Shown: positions 52,303-61,200, counted from the stretch's first letter. The stretch: 64,000 bases of DNA from Halobaculum sp. CBA1158 (GCF_021431925.1 NZ_CP090371.1:1798001-1862000), one strand, 5' to 3'. Notes: generated by a model not told the origin, from the sequence alone. Numbers and translations are program-made.

Positions 52303-52845
52303 ATGCGACACCCGGCAGAGCGGCTCGCCGCCCTCCCAGACGCCGAGTTCGCCGCGTTCGTGGAGCGACTGGGCGGCGTCTGGCCCGACTGGGAGGCGAC
52401 CGCCTCGCCGGTCAGCCCCGACGGCACCGTCGAACTGTCGCTGTCGCGGGATGCCCCCGACGGCGACGCCGAGCGCGCGGTCGTCCGCGTGCGTCGCTCG
52501 GAGACGACCGTCGAGGAGGTGAACGACCTCGCGGTGTTCGCCGCCGAGCGGGGGCTGGCCTTCGCCGTCCTCGCGACCGTCGACGACGTCTCTCGGGACG
52601 CCGCGGCCCGCGCCCGCGCCGCTCCCGTCGAACTGTACGACGGCGTCGGGCTCGTCTCGCTCGCCCGCGACGCCGGGATCGACCTCCCGGACGCGGATTC
52701 CGCACCCGCTCTCGAGGGTGGCTCCCCCGACGAGGAGGTGGGGGACGACGCCGACCCCACGTCCGACACCGATCTCGCGTCCGACGCCGACTCCGCGCCC
52801 GATGCCGACTCCGACGGCGACTCCGGACTGGACCCGGAGTCCTGA
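52303..52845 (+). CDS. haloarchaeal protein with possible restriction-endonuclease-like fold
   Basis: 180-residue protein. Residues 1-125 (LPDAEFAAFVERLGGVWPDWE, ERAVVRVRRSETTVEEVNDLAVFAAERGLAFAVLATVDDVSRDA, ELYDGVGLVSLARDAGIDL) recall Mrr-like endonuclease folds, though the catalytic D/E-x-K triad is not obvious. The last 50 residues are Asp/Ser repeats. It sits 46 nt before the helicase gene on the same strand. ATG 52303 with a GTTTTTCG box about 28 nt upstream. Confidence 0.72.
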   Translation: MRHPAERLAALPDAEFAAFVERLGGVWPDWEATASPVSPDGTVELSLSRDAPDGDAERAVVRVRRSETTVEEVNDLAVFAAERGLAFAVLATVDDVSRDAAARARAAPVELYDGVGLVSLARDAGIDLPDADSAPALEGGSPDEEVGDDADPTSDTDLASDADSAPDADSDGDSGLDPES

Positions 52846-52891
52846 GGCGACCGGAACCGGTAAGCGCGACCGAGCCCAGGTGTCGACAGTC

Positions 52892-55399
52892 GTGGACGAC
52901 ACCGTCGAGTGGCTCCGCTCGCGCACGTATTACGAGGGACAGATCGCCGACAGCCGCACCGTTCCCGGCCGCGAGGCCGCCGTGCGCGACGTGGACCTCG
53001 AGCCGCGGCTGGCCGACGCGCTCGCCGACGACGGGATCGAGTCGCTGTACGAGCACCAGGCGCGGGCCGTCGAGGCGGTCCGCGCGGGCGACGACGTGGT
53101 GCTCGCGACGCGGACGGCCAGCGGGAAGTCGCTGGCGTACACCGTCCCCGCGTTCGAGCGGGCGATGGACCACGGCGGGCGAACACTCTATCTCGCGCCG
53201 CAGAACGCGCTCATCGCCGACCAGGAGGAGACGCTCTCGGACCTCGCGCGCGGCCTCGGGTTCGGCTCGCGCGTCTCCGTCGAGCAGTACACCGGCCGGC
53301 TCTCGAAGTCCGAGAAGCGTGACGTGCGCGACCGCCGGCCGACGGTCCTGCTCTCGAACCCGGACATGCTCCACTACGGGCTGCTCCCCTGGGCGTACAA
53401 GCACTGGGAGTGGTTCTTCGGGTCGCTGGAGACGGTCGTCATCGACGAGGTGCACGGCTACCGCGGCGTCTTCGGCAGCCACGTGTCGCTCGTGATGCGT
53501 CGGCTGAACCGGATCTGCGAGCGGTACGGCGCGGATCCGCAGTTCGTCTGCTGTTCGGCGACCATCGGCAACCCCGTCGAGCACGCGGCGCGCGCGACGA
53601 ACCGGCCCGAATCGGACTTCACGCTCGTCGACGAGGACGCCTCCGCGCGGGGACCCCGTCGGTGGCTGCTGTGGAACCCGCCCGAATACGAGGGGCAGCA
53701 GGCCGACCGGCAGTCCGGCCGCCGGCGGTCGAGCCACACCGAGACGAAGCGGATCTTCTGCGACCTGGTGCAGGAGGGTCACCAGACGCTCGTGTTCACT
53801 CGCGCGCGCCAGACCGCCGAGCGCTACGCGAGCGACTCGGCGGCCGAACTCCGTCAGCGCGGCGAACACGACCTCGCGAGTCGGATCGAGGCGTACCAGG
53901 CGAGCCTCACCGACGAGCGCCGCCGAGAGATCGAGTCGGGACTCCACTCGGGGGCGGTCGCGGGCGCGTGGTCGACGAACGCGCTGGAACTCGGCGTCGA
54001 CGTGGGCGGCCTCGACGCCGTGATCCTCGACGGCTACCCCGGAACCCGGATGTCGGCGTTCCAGCAGGCCGGGCGCGCGGGCCGGGGGAGCGACGACGCA
54101 CTCGTCGTCATGGTCGCCGGCGAGGACCAACTCGACCAGTACCTGATGGGGAACCCCGACGACCTGTTCGAGGGGGATCCCGAACGCGCGATGGTCGACC
54201 CCGAGAACGGAGAGCTGCTACCGAGCCACGTCGCCAGCGCGGCCGACGAGAACTGGCTCCGCCCCGAAGACGGTACGCACTTCGGCGACAGCTTCGAGTC
54301 GGTCGTGGAGTCGCTGGAGGCGGACGGCGTCCTCGAACGGATGGACACCTCCCGGGGCGACCGCTGGACGTACGACGGCCCCGGGAGCGCCCAGCACTCG
54401 ATGAGCCTCCGGACGATCGACGACCGCGAGGTCGACCTCATGGACGCCCGCTCGGACGACGTGATCGCGTCGCTGTCGTTCTCCGACGCCCTGCGCGACG
54501 CCCACCCCGGGGCGATCTACCACCACCAGGGCGAGACGTACGAGGTGCACGACCTCGACCTGGATCGGGACGTCGCCCGCCTGCGACCCACCTGGGCGGA
54601 CTACTACACCCGCGTCCTGACCGAGAAGGACGTGACGGTGAACGAGGACCTGCGGGCGCGACCGTTCGACGCGCGCGAGGACACGGAGATCAGGTTCGCC
54701 GACATCACCGTGACCGAGCGGATCACCGGGTTCGAGCGCCGGGACGACTCGACCGGCGAGACGATGGGGGCGCAGCCGCTGGACCTGCCGGAGACCGAGT
54801 TGCGGACGCGGGCGCTGTACTACACCGTTCCCTCGGACCTGGAGCGGGAGATGCGAGCGCTGGATGGTGGCGACGGTGGAGGGAAGAGAGACGAGGGGGG
54901 CGGCGGAGGTGACGGAACCGATGGGGACAGCGGAACCGACGGAACCGAGGGTGACGACGGAGGCGGCGGGGACGGGGGAAGCGACGGGACCGGAGACGGC
55001 GAGCCCGCGAACCGCACCGGCTTCAACGGCGGGATCCACGCGGCCGAACACGGCTCGATCTCGCTCATGCCGCTTGACCTGCTGTGTGACCGCGCGGACA
55101 TCGGCGGCGTCTCGACGCCGATGCACCCGCACACGGGACGACCCACCGTCTTCATCTACGACGGCTACCCCGGCGGCGTCGGCCTCACCCGGGCGGCGTA
55201 CCGCGACGCCGACGACCTGCTCGCGCGCACGGCGCGACTGATCGCCGGCTGCGACTGCGCGGACGGCTGTCCCGCCTGCGTCCAGTCGCCCCACTGCGGG
55301 AACGCAAACGAACCGCTCTCGAAACCGGAGGCGGTCGTCCTGCTGAACGCGCTCGGCGGGACGGACGAACCCGTTCCGTCCCGTCCGGCAGACGAGTGA
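52892..55399 (+). CDS. Hrq1/YprA-like DEAD-box helicase with C-terminal Cys-rich domain
   Basis: 835-residue superfamily 2 helicase. LYEHQARAVEAVRAGDDVVLATRTASGKSLAYTVPA (Q-motif/Walker A), VVIDEVHGYRGVFG (DEVH), CCSATIGNP, then helicase C with TNALELGVDVGGLDAV and QQAGRAGRGSDDAL. The DUF1998/MZB-type C-terminus has GCDCADGCPACVQSPHCGN, four Cys likely binding zinc. A Gly/Asp-rich linker (about 665-710) divides the last domains. GTG 52892 or 52880 could start it. Family members act on DNA crosslinks or in defence. Confidence 0.92.
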   Translation: MDDTVEWLRSRTYYEGQIADSRTVPGREAAVRDVDLEPRLADALADDGIESLYEHQARAVEAVRAGDDVVLATRTASGKSLAYTVPAFERAMDHGGRTLYLAPQNALIADQEETLSDLARGLGFGSRVSVEQYTGRLSKSEKRDVRDRRPTVLLSNPDMLHYGLLPWAYKHWEWFFGSLETVVIDEVHGYRGVFGSHVSLVMRRLNRICERYGADPQFVCCSATIGNPVEHAARATNRPESDFTLVDEDASARGPRRWLLWNPPEYEGQQADRQSGRRRSSHTETKRIFCDLVQEGHQTLVFTRARQTAERYASDSAAELRQRGEHDLASRIEAYQASLTDERRREIESGLHSGAVAGAWSTNALELGVDVGGLDAVILDGYPGTRMSAFQQAGRAGRGSDDALVVMVAGEDQLDQYLMGNPDDLFEGDPERAMVDPENGELLPSHVASAADENWLRPEDGTHFGDSFESVVESLEADGVLERMDTSRGDRWTYDGPGSAQHSMSLRTIDDREVDLMDARSDDVIASLSFSDALRDAHPGAIYHHQGETYEVHDLDLDRDVARLRPTWADYYTRVLTEKDVTVNEDLRARPFDAREDTEIRFADITVTERITGFERRDDSTGETMGAQPLDLPETELRTRALYYTVPSDLEREMRALDGGDGGGKRDEGGGGGDGTDGDSGTDGTEGDDGGGGDGGSDGTGDGEPANRTGFNGGIHAAEHGSISLMPLDLLCDRADIGGVSTPMHPHTGRPTVFIYDGYPGGVGLTRAAYRDADDLLARTARLIAGCDCADGCPACVQSPHCGNANEPLSKPEAVVLLNALGGTDEPVPSRPADE

Positions 55400-55450
55400 G
55401 CGACCGATACACGTTTGGGTCGGCCGATCGTACGTCCGGTCGAGATAGTA

Positions 55451-55472
55451 TAGTACAACGGCGGTTGTACTA
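55451..55472 (+). promoter_or_regulatory. 22-bp inverted repeat in the sugar ABC promoter region
   Basis: TAGTACAAC-N4-GTTGTACTA is perfect over 9 bp each side. It is followed by ACTC-N6-GAGT (55480-55493) and a TTAAGTA TATA-like box (about 55509-55515), with a GAGG ribosome-binding site before the ATG at 55560. It lies just upstream of the TATA box, where an activator or repressor of the operon would bind. Confidence 0.6.
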
Positions 55473-55559
55473 AACGTTCACTCGTCGGGGAGTAAATTTC
55501 GGAAACCATTAAGTACCGCCTATGGTAACGAGTAGAACACCTCGCACCGAGGAACGATC

Positions 55560-56843
55560 ATGACGGACACGGAACCCACTCGACGAGACGTATTGAAGGG
55601 AGCCGGCGGCGTCGGTGCCGCGGGGCTCGCAGGACTGGCCGGCTGTATGGGCATCGGCGGCGGTGGCGGCGGCAGCCCGGTCGAAGCGCTTCACGGCTGG
55701 ACCGGCGGCGACGGCGCGACGGCCGCCGAGGCGCTGGAGGAGGCGTTCAACGAGGAGTATCCGGACACGGAACTCGACATGAACCCCATCGGCGGGGGCG
55801 GCAACCAGAACCTCGACGCCGTCGTCGCCAACCGGCTCCAGAACGACAATCCCCCGAGCACGTTCGCCAACTGGCCGGGCCCGAACCTCCAGCGGTACGA
55901 GGGCGTGCTCGGTGACATCTCGGACCTCTGGGAGGAGGCGGGCTTCACCGACAGTCACATCGACGAGGCCGTCGACCTCCACCAGTTCGACGGCGCGTTC
56001 CGCGCGGTTCCGCTGGGCTCGCACCGGCTGAACTGCTTGTTCTACAACGTCTCCGTCGTCGAGGAGGCGGGCGTCGACCCCGACTCCCTGAACAGCGTCT
56101 CCGCGCTCGTCGACGCGCTGGAGACGGTCGCTCAGGAGACCGACGCGACGCCCATGACCCACGGCGGGAGCGGCACCTGGACGAAGACGCAGCTGTTCGG
56201 CGCGACGCTGCTCGGCCAGGCCGGCTACGACGAGTACATGAACTTCGTCGAGGGCGACCCCTCGCGCGACGCCGTGCACGGTGCCTTCGAGTCGCTCGCG
56301 ACGATCTTCGAGAACTACATCAACGACGACTCGGCGTCGATCGGGCTGACGGAGTCCAATCAGAACATCATCGACGGCGAGGCGGCGTTCATCCACCAGG
56401 GCAACTGGGCCGCGGGTGCCTACCGCAACGCCGACGACTTCGAGTACGAGTCCGACTGGGGCTTCAAGACGTTCCCCGGCACGGAGGGCATGTACACCCT
56501 CCACTTCGACTCGTTCCTCTTCCCGTCGAACAACCCGTCCCCGGAGAGCACCCGGACGTGGCTGGAGTTCGTCGGCAACGAGGCAGCGCAGGTCGCGTTC
56601 AACCAGTACAAGGGCTCGATCCCGACCCTCACCGAGGTCGACATGAGCGAGTTCGGCCCGTACCTGCAGGAGACCCGCGAGGACTTCGCGAACGCCGACC
56701 AGCGCCCGCCGAACATCCAGCACGGCCTGGGTATCACGTCCGAGCAGCGCTCGACGCTGAACGACGTGATCTCCAGCGAGTTCACCGGCCCCTACAACGT
56801 CGAAGCAGCCACCGACGGCTTCATCGACGCCGTCAGCAACTGA
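55560..56843 (+). CDS. sugar ABC transporter substrate-binding lipoprotein
   Basis: 427-residue extracellular binding protein. The twin-arginine motif RRDVLKGAGG and lipobox LAGC (Cys near residue 29) indicate Tat export and lipid anchoring, followed by a Gly-rich linker. The mature part is like family 1 (maltose/multiple sugar) binding proteins: NQNLDAVVANRLQND, GSHRLNCLFYN, GTWTKTQLFGATLLGQAG and AFIHQGNWAAGAYRN. It begins an operon of binding protein, two permeases and an ATPase. Ligand unknown but probably a sugar. Confidence 0.95.
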   Translation: MTDTEPTRRDVLKGAGGVGAAGLAGLAGCMGIGGGGGGSPVEALHGWTGGDGATAAEALEEAFNEEYPDTELDMNPIGGGGNQNLDAVVANRLQNDNPPSTFANWPGPNLQRYEGVLGDISDLWEEAGFTDSHIDEAVDLHQFDGAFRAVPLGSHRLNCLFYNVSVVEEAGVDPDSLNSVSALVDALETVAQETDATPMTHGGSGTWTKTQLFGATLLGQAGYDEYMNFVEGDPSRDAVHGAFESLATIFENYINDDSASIGLTESNQNIIDGEAAFIHQGNWAAGAYRNADDFEYESDWGFKTFPGTEGMYTLHFDSFLFPSNNPSPESTRTWLEFVGNEAAQVAFNQYKGSIPTLTEVDMSEFGPYLQETREDFANADQRPPNIQHGLGITSEQRSTLNDVISSEFTGPYNVEAATDGFIDAVSN

Positions 56844-56853
56844 GCGCGTCCGC

Positions 56854-57933
56854 ATGCGCGACTTTCTTTCGAGTACCCGAACACGGATCCGGCGGGCCGT
56901 GAGCCGCGACGCCGGAGAGAGTGGCGACGCCGACGGCGGACCGTCGGACGCCGGGGCGGAGGCCGGCCGCGGCTCCGAGGGGGACCGCGAGGTCGTCGCC
57001 GACGGCGGAACGGCCGCCGCGGGCGAGAGCGACGGGCTCCTCGACAGGCTCGACGACCGCGTCGGCGAGGACTTCACCGAGTCCGCACCGTTCTGGCTTC
57101 CCCCCTTCCTGTTGGTCGGGCTGTTCGTCTACGGCGCGATCGCGTGGAACTTCGTCATCTCGCTGACCGACTACGAGGGGTTCGTCGGCCCGGACTACTC
57201 GGACCTCGACTTCGAGATGTACGTTCGGGCGGCCAACGACTCCGGCGTCATCGACGCGACGGTCAACACGTTCCTGTTGGTCGTCGCGTTCACCGCCGTC
57301 GCGCTCACGGTGGGGATGGGACTCGCGATCCTCGTCGACCGGAACATCCGCTTCGAGAACACGTTCCGGACGATCTACCTGCTCCCGATGAGCCTCTCGT
57401 TCGTCGTGACGGCGCAGTTCTGGCTGTGGATGTACAACTTCAACAACGGCGTCGTCAACATCGCGCTCGGCGTGTTCGGGATCGGTCCGATCTCCTGGAT
57501 CGGGAACTCCTCGATCGTCCTGTGGGCGGTGGTGTTCGCGCTCGTGTGGCAGTTCTCCGGGTACACGATGGTCGTGTATCTCGCGGGGCTGCGCGCCATC
57601 CCGACCGAACACTACGAGGCCGCCCGCGTCGACGGCGCGTCGACGCTGAAGATGTACTGGCGGGTCATCATTCCACAGCTCAAGGGGGCGACGATCAGCG
57701 CGGCCATCGTCCTGATGGTGTTCGCGCTGAAGGCGTTCGACTTCCTCTACTCGCTGGTCAGCGGCTACCGGCCGCCCAACGGGGCGGACATCCTCGCGAC
57801 CAAGATGGTCCGCGAGGCGTACAGCACGAACAACTGGGCGTACGCGTCGGCGATCGCCATCATCCTGTTCCTGATGGCGCTGTCGATCATCGGCCCGTAC
57901 CTCTACTACGAGTACGATAACGGGAACCTATGA
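56854..57933 (+). CDS. sugar ABC transporter permease (MalF-like)
   Basis: 359-residue inner-membrane permease. An acidic cytosolic N-terminus of about 75 residues precedes six or more helices (FWLPPFLLVGLFVYGAIAWNFV, VDATVNTFLLVVAFTAVALTV-like). The EAA loop is YEAARVDGASTLKMYWRVIIPQLKG, where the ATPase docks. The stop overlaps the next permease's start by 4 nt. Start 10 nt after the binding protein stop. Confidence 0.94.
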   Translation: MRDFLSSTRTRIRRAVSRDAGESGDADGGPSDAGAEAGRGSEGDREVVADGGTAAAGESDGLLDRLDDRVGEDFTESAPFWLPPFLLVGLFVYGAIAWNFVISLTDYEGFVGPDYSDLDFEMYVRAANDSGVIDATVNTFLLVVAFTAVALTVGMGLAILVDRNIRFENTFRTIYLLPMSLSFVVTAQFWLWMYNFNNGVVNIALGVFGIGPISWIGNSSIVLWAVVFALVWQFSGYTMVVYLAGLRAIPTEHYEAARVDGASTLKMYWRVIIPQLKGATISAAIVLMVFALKAFDFLYSLVSGYRPPNGADILATKMVREAYSTNNWAYASAIAIILFLMALSIIGPYLYYEYDNGNL

Positions 57934-58889
57934 GCGAGGCGATACACGACGACACGGCGGGCAACGCGACCGACGAGAGCGACGGACCCGAGAGCCGATC
58001 CGACGGTCTCTTGGACGGGATCGACGGCTACCGCGTGGCGCTGTACGCCGCGCTGCTGGGCCTGGTGGCGTTCTACCTCACGCCGATCGAGTCGGGACTG
58101 GTCACGGCGTTCAAGACCAACCCCGAGGGCGTCTCCTCGACGTTGCCGTTCGCGCCGCCGCCGCCGCAGTTCTTCACGCTGGAGAAGTGGCAGACGGCCA
58201 TCTCGGCGCTCGGCCGCGGCATGGTCAACAGCGCACTATACGCCGTTCCCGCGACGATCATCTCCGCGCTGCTGGGCAGTTTCGCGGCGTACGGGCTGAC
58301 CCAGGCGGACTGGCGCGCGCGCTACAAGGCACCCGTCCTGGCGCTGTTGGTCGCGGGTATCTTCATCCCGTACCAGGCGGTGCTGGTGCCGCTCTCGCAG
58401 TTCTGGGGCTCGGTGCCGCTGGCGGAACTGCTCACGCCCCTGTGGCTGCTCGGCGTCCCCCGCGACTACGTCGGCATCGTCGAGTTGACGATCACCCACG
58501 TCGCGTACGGCATCCCGATCTGCATGGTGTTGTTCCGGTCGTACTACCGGAACGTGAGCGAGGAGATGATCGAGGCGGCGCGCCTCGACGGGGCGACGTT
58601 CCGTCGGACGTACCGACGGATCATCTTCCCCATCTCGACGCCGATGTTCGCGGTCGTGCTGATCTACCAGTTCACCCAGATCTGGAACGACCTGCTGTTC
58701 GCGCTCATCATCGTGTCCACCGAGTCGAGCCCGGCCGCGCCGGTCGTGCTCGTGCTCGCGGGGCTTGGCGAGTCGATGGAGGGGCAGGACTTCGCGCTCC
58801 GGATGGCCGGGGCGTTCGTCGCCGCGCTGCCGACGCTCATCGTCTACATCATGTTCGGCGAGGAGTTCGCCGAGGGGGTCGCGACATGA
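57930..58889 (+). CDS. sugar ABC transporter permease (MalG-like)
   Basis: 319-residue second permease. Helices begin ALYAALLGLVAFYLTPIESGLVTAFK; the EAA loop is IEAARLDGATFRRTYRRIIFPISTP, then FTQIWNDLLFALII and a C-terminal AGAFVAALPTLIVYIMFGEEFAEG. The 4-nt overlap (ATGA) with the preceding gene indicates coupled translation with the MalF-like partner. The heterodimer forms the pore. Confidence 0.94.
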   Translation: MSEAIHDDTAGNATDESDGPESRSDGLLDGIDGYRVALYAALLGLVAFYLTPIESGLVTAFKTNPEGVSSTLPFAPPPPQFFTLEKWQTAISALGRGMVNSALYAVPATIISALLGSFAAYGLTQADWRARYKAPVLALLVAGIFIPYQAVLVPLSQFWGSVPLAELLTPLWLLGVPRDYVGIVELTITHVAYGIPICMVLFRSYYRNVSEEMIEAARLDGATFRRTYRRIIFPISTPMFAVVLIYQFTQIWNDLLFALIIVSTESSPAAPVVLVLAGLGESMEGQDFALRMAGAFVAALPTLIVYIMFGEEFAEGVAT

Positions 58890-58999
58890 ATCGACACGTC
58901 ACGCCGACCGCAACAGCGACTGTCCCGCTCCGGGACGGAGCGACGCGGAATCGCCCGCTGTCGATCCGTTCCGGCGGGACGACGAACGGAGGACTCTGA
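58886..58999 (+). CDS. possible 37-residue ORF between permease and ATPase
   Basis: The ATG at 58886 overlaps the permease stop (ATGA) and the frame ends at 58999, one base before the ATPase ATG. The peptide (MNRHVTPTATATVPLRDGAT and so on) is basic and Thr-rich, unlike other proteins here. A GGAGG at 58988-58992 inside it is the ATPase ribosome-binding site. It may serve only to keep ribosomes on the message. Confidence 0.3.
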   Translation: MNRHVTPTATATVPLRDGATRNRPLSIRSGGTTNGGL

Positions 59000-59000
59000 C

Positions 59001-60149
59001 ATGGCACGACTCGAACTGGACGACGTACGGAAGGTGTTCACCGACGACGACGGCTCCGACATCGTCGCCGTCGACGACGTATCGGTCGACATCGAGGACG
59101 GGGAGTTCCTCGTGCTCGTTGGGCCGTCCGGCTGCGGGAAGTCGACCACCCTGCGGATGGTCGCCGGGCTGGAGACGGTCACCAGCGGCGACATCCGACT
59201 GGCCGGTCGCTCGATCGTGGGCCAGAAGCCGCAAGACCGGGACATCGCGATGGTGTTCCAGTCGTACGCGCTGTACCCGCACATGAGCACCCGCGAGAAC
59301 ATGTCCTTCGGGCTGCAGGAGTCCACGGACATGGGCGACGACGAGATCGACGAGCGCGTCGAGAACGCCGCCGACCTGCTCGACATCCCGGAGCTGCTCG
59401 ACCGCAAGCCCGGCGAGCTGTCGGGCGGCCAGCAGCAGCGCGTCGCGCTCGGGCGCGCCATCGTGCGCGACCCCGAGGTGTTCCTGATGGACGAACCGCT
59501 GTCGAACCTCGACGCGAAGCTCCGCTCGCAGATGCGCACGGAACTCCAGCGCATTCAGGAGGACCTGGGTACCACGACCGTGTACGTCACCCACGACCAG
59601 ACGGAGGCGATGACCATGGGCGACCGGATCGCCGTCCTCGACGGCGGCGAACTCCAGCAGGCGGGGACGCCCCTGGAGTGTTACCACCGGCCGGCCAACC
59701 GCTTCGTCGCGGGGTTCATCGGCGAGCCGTCGATGAACTTCTTCGAGGCGACCGTGGAGGGCGACCGCCTCCTCACCGACCGCTTCGAGTACCCGCTGTC
59801 GGCCGACGCGGCCGACGCCGTGACGGGTGCCGACGGCGTGTCCCTGGGCATCCGCCCGGAGGACATCGAAGTGGCGGTCGCCGACGCCGCCGACGGCGAC
59901 CACGCCTACGAGACGATCGTCGACGTGGTCGAGCCGATGGGCAACGAGAACGCGGTCTACCTCGGCTTCGGCGAGGACCGATCGGAGACGTTCGTCGCCA
60001 CCGTCGGCGGCATGCGCCGCATCGACGCGGGCGAGCGCGTCGTCGCCCGGATCCCCGAGGACGCGATCCACCTGTTCGATGCGACCACCGGCGACGCGCT
60101 CCACAACCGCTCGCTGGACGACGCCGAGGGCGTCGAGCCCCGGATCTGA
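59001..60149 (+). CDS. sugar ABC transporter ATP-binding protein (MalK/UgpC-like)
   Basis: 382-residue ATPase of the CUT1 sugar importers. Walker A GPSGCGKST, Q-loop MVFQSYALYPHMS, signature LSGGQQQRVALGRAI, Walker B VFLMDEPLSNLD and H-loop TVYVTHDQTEAMT. The C-terminal TOBE-type regulatory domain is also present (LGIRPEDIEVAV). It energises the two permeases upstream. A GGAGG Shine-Dalgarno (58988-58992) precedes the ATG. It closes the importer operon. Confidence 0.96.
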   Translation: MARLELDDVRKVFTDDDGSDIVAVDDVSVDIEDGEFLVLVGPSGCGKSTTLRMVAGLETVTSGDIRLAGRSIVGQKPQDRDIAMVFQSYALYPHMSTRENMSFGLQESTDMGDDEIDERVENAADLLDIPELLDRKPGELSGGQQQRVALGRAIVRDPEVFLMDEPLSNLDAKLRSQMRTELQRIQEDLGTTTVYVTHDQTEAMTMGDRIAVLDGGELQQAGTPLECYHRPANRFVAGFIGEPSMNFFEATVEGDRLLTDRFEYPLSADAADAVTGADGVSLGIRPEDIEVAVADAADGDHAYETIVDVVEPMGNENAVYLGFGEDRSETFVATVGGMRRIDAGERVVARIPEDAIHLFDATTGDALHNRSLDDAEGVEPRI

Positions 60150-60297
60150 GTCCGGCCCCGGCCCCGTCGCCGTCGCGACGCATCCGACTTCTCGCGACTC
60201 GTCCCTCGCCACGCCAGCGACCGGGAGGCCCCGCCGATCCGACCGCGACGCTTCCGGGGGCACAAGCGGTATCGGCGCGGACGGCGTCCCCGCGACC

Positions 60298-60318
60298 ATG
60301 GAGTCGATCGACGGATGA
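60298..60318 (+). CDS. 6-codon upstream ORF overlapping the pirin start
   Basis: ATG 60298 reads MESIDG and stops at TGA 60316-60318, overlapping the pirin ATG at 60315 by 4 nt. The same ATGA arrangement occurs at psmA. It could be a start-stop control element, or the leader may just contain a chance ATG. Confidence 0.25.
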   Translation: MESIDG

Positions 60319-61136
60319 GCGGGGAGCCGCCCGACAGGGAGGACGACGGATCTCAGGGAGTGACGGGGGTGGTTCCCGGTGGTCGCGTCCGCCACGGGAC
60401 GGGCGTGAACTCGACGCGCGCGTTCCCGACGGAGTCGTATCCGCACGCCCTCGACCCGTTCGTCCTGTTCGAGCGCTTCTACATCGATCCAGACCAGGGC
60501 TTCCCGATGCACCCGCATCGGGGGTTCGAGATCGTCTCGTACATGCTGGACGGCGGGATGGATCACGAGGACTCGCTGGGGGTCGCACACACCGCCCGCG
60601 AGGGCGACGCGATGCGGATCACGACCGGCGGCGGCATCCGACACTCGGAGTTCCCCGCCGGCGACGCCGGCTGCAACGGCCTCCAACTGTGGGTGAACCT
60701 CCCGCGCGACCTGAAGGAGATCGACGCCGACTACGCCGACGCCGACGCCGCGGCGCTCCCGACGACTGAACACGACGGCGCGACCGTGACCACCGTCCTC
60801 GGCGAGGGCTCCCCGCTGGAGCTACACACCCCCGTGGAGTACCGCGACGTCCGCGTCGACGACGCGTGGACCTGGACGGTGCCCGACGGCTGGTCGGGGT
60901 TCGTCTTCGGCGTCGCCGGCGCGGGCACCGTCGACGGCGACCCCCTCGGCGTCGGCGACGTGCTCCCGCTGCCGGAGGCGCGCGCCGTCGAACTCGTCGC
61001 CGACGACGGGGTCGATGGCCCGGACGCGACGACCCCCACGACCCCCGACGACGACGACGATCCCTTCCGCGTCGTCTGCGTCGCCGGGCGACCCCACGGC
61101 GAGCCGATCCGCCAGCGCGGCCCCTACGTGCTGTGA
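60315..61136 (+). CDS. pirin family protein
   Basis: 273-residue bicupin. The N-terminal cupin carries the pirin metal-binding pattern: PMHPHRGFEIVSYMLDGGMDHEDSLG, GDAMRITTGGGIRHSEFP and LQLWVNLPRDLKEIDADYAD. The C-terminal cupin is partly replaced by acidic Asp/Thr repeats (about 230-250) before VAGRPHGEPIRQRGPYVL. Some pirins are quercetinases or redox regulators. ATG 60315 overlaps a six-codon upstream frame. Confidence 0.92.
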   Translation: MSGEPPDREDDGSQGVTGVVPGGRVRHGTGVNSTRAFPTESYPHALDPFVLFERFYIDPDQGFPMHPHRGFEIVSYMLDGGMDHEDSLGVAHTAREGDAMRITTGGGIRHSEFPAGDAGCNGLQLWVNLPRDLKEIDADYADADAAALPTTEHDGATVTTVLGEGSPLELHTPVEYRDVRVDDAWTWTVPDGWSGFVFGVAGAGTVDGDPLGVGDVLPLPEARAVELVADDGVDGPDATTPTTPDDDDDPFRVVCVAGRPHGEPIRQRGPYVL

Positions 61137-61162
61137 ACTCGGCTACCGACGCGGTTCGTATC

Positions 61163-61200
61163 AGCGTTCCTACGTAATCGTGATTCAGGGAACGCTCTTT
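61163..61200 (+). promoter_or_regulatory. sod copy 2 promoter with nested inverted repeats
   Basis: AGCGTTCC-N18-GGAACGCT (61163-61196) encloses AATC-GT-GATT (61176-61185). CTCTTTT (about 61194-61201) lies about 28 nt before the ATG at 61229 and is the probable TATA box. This operator-like element has no match upstream of sod copy 1, so the two genes are likely controlled differently. Confidence 0.55.
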
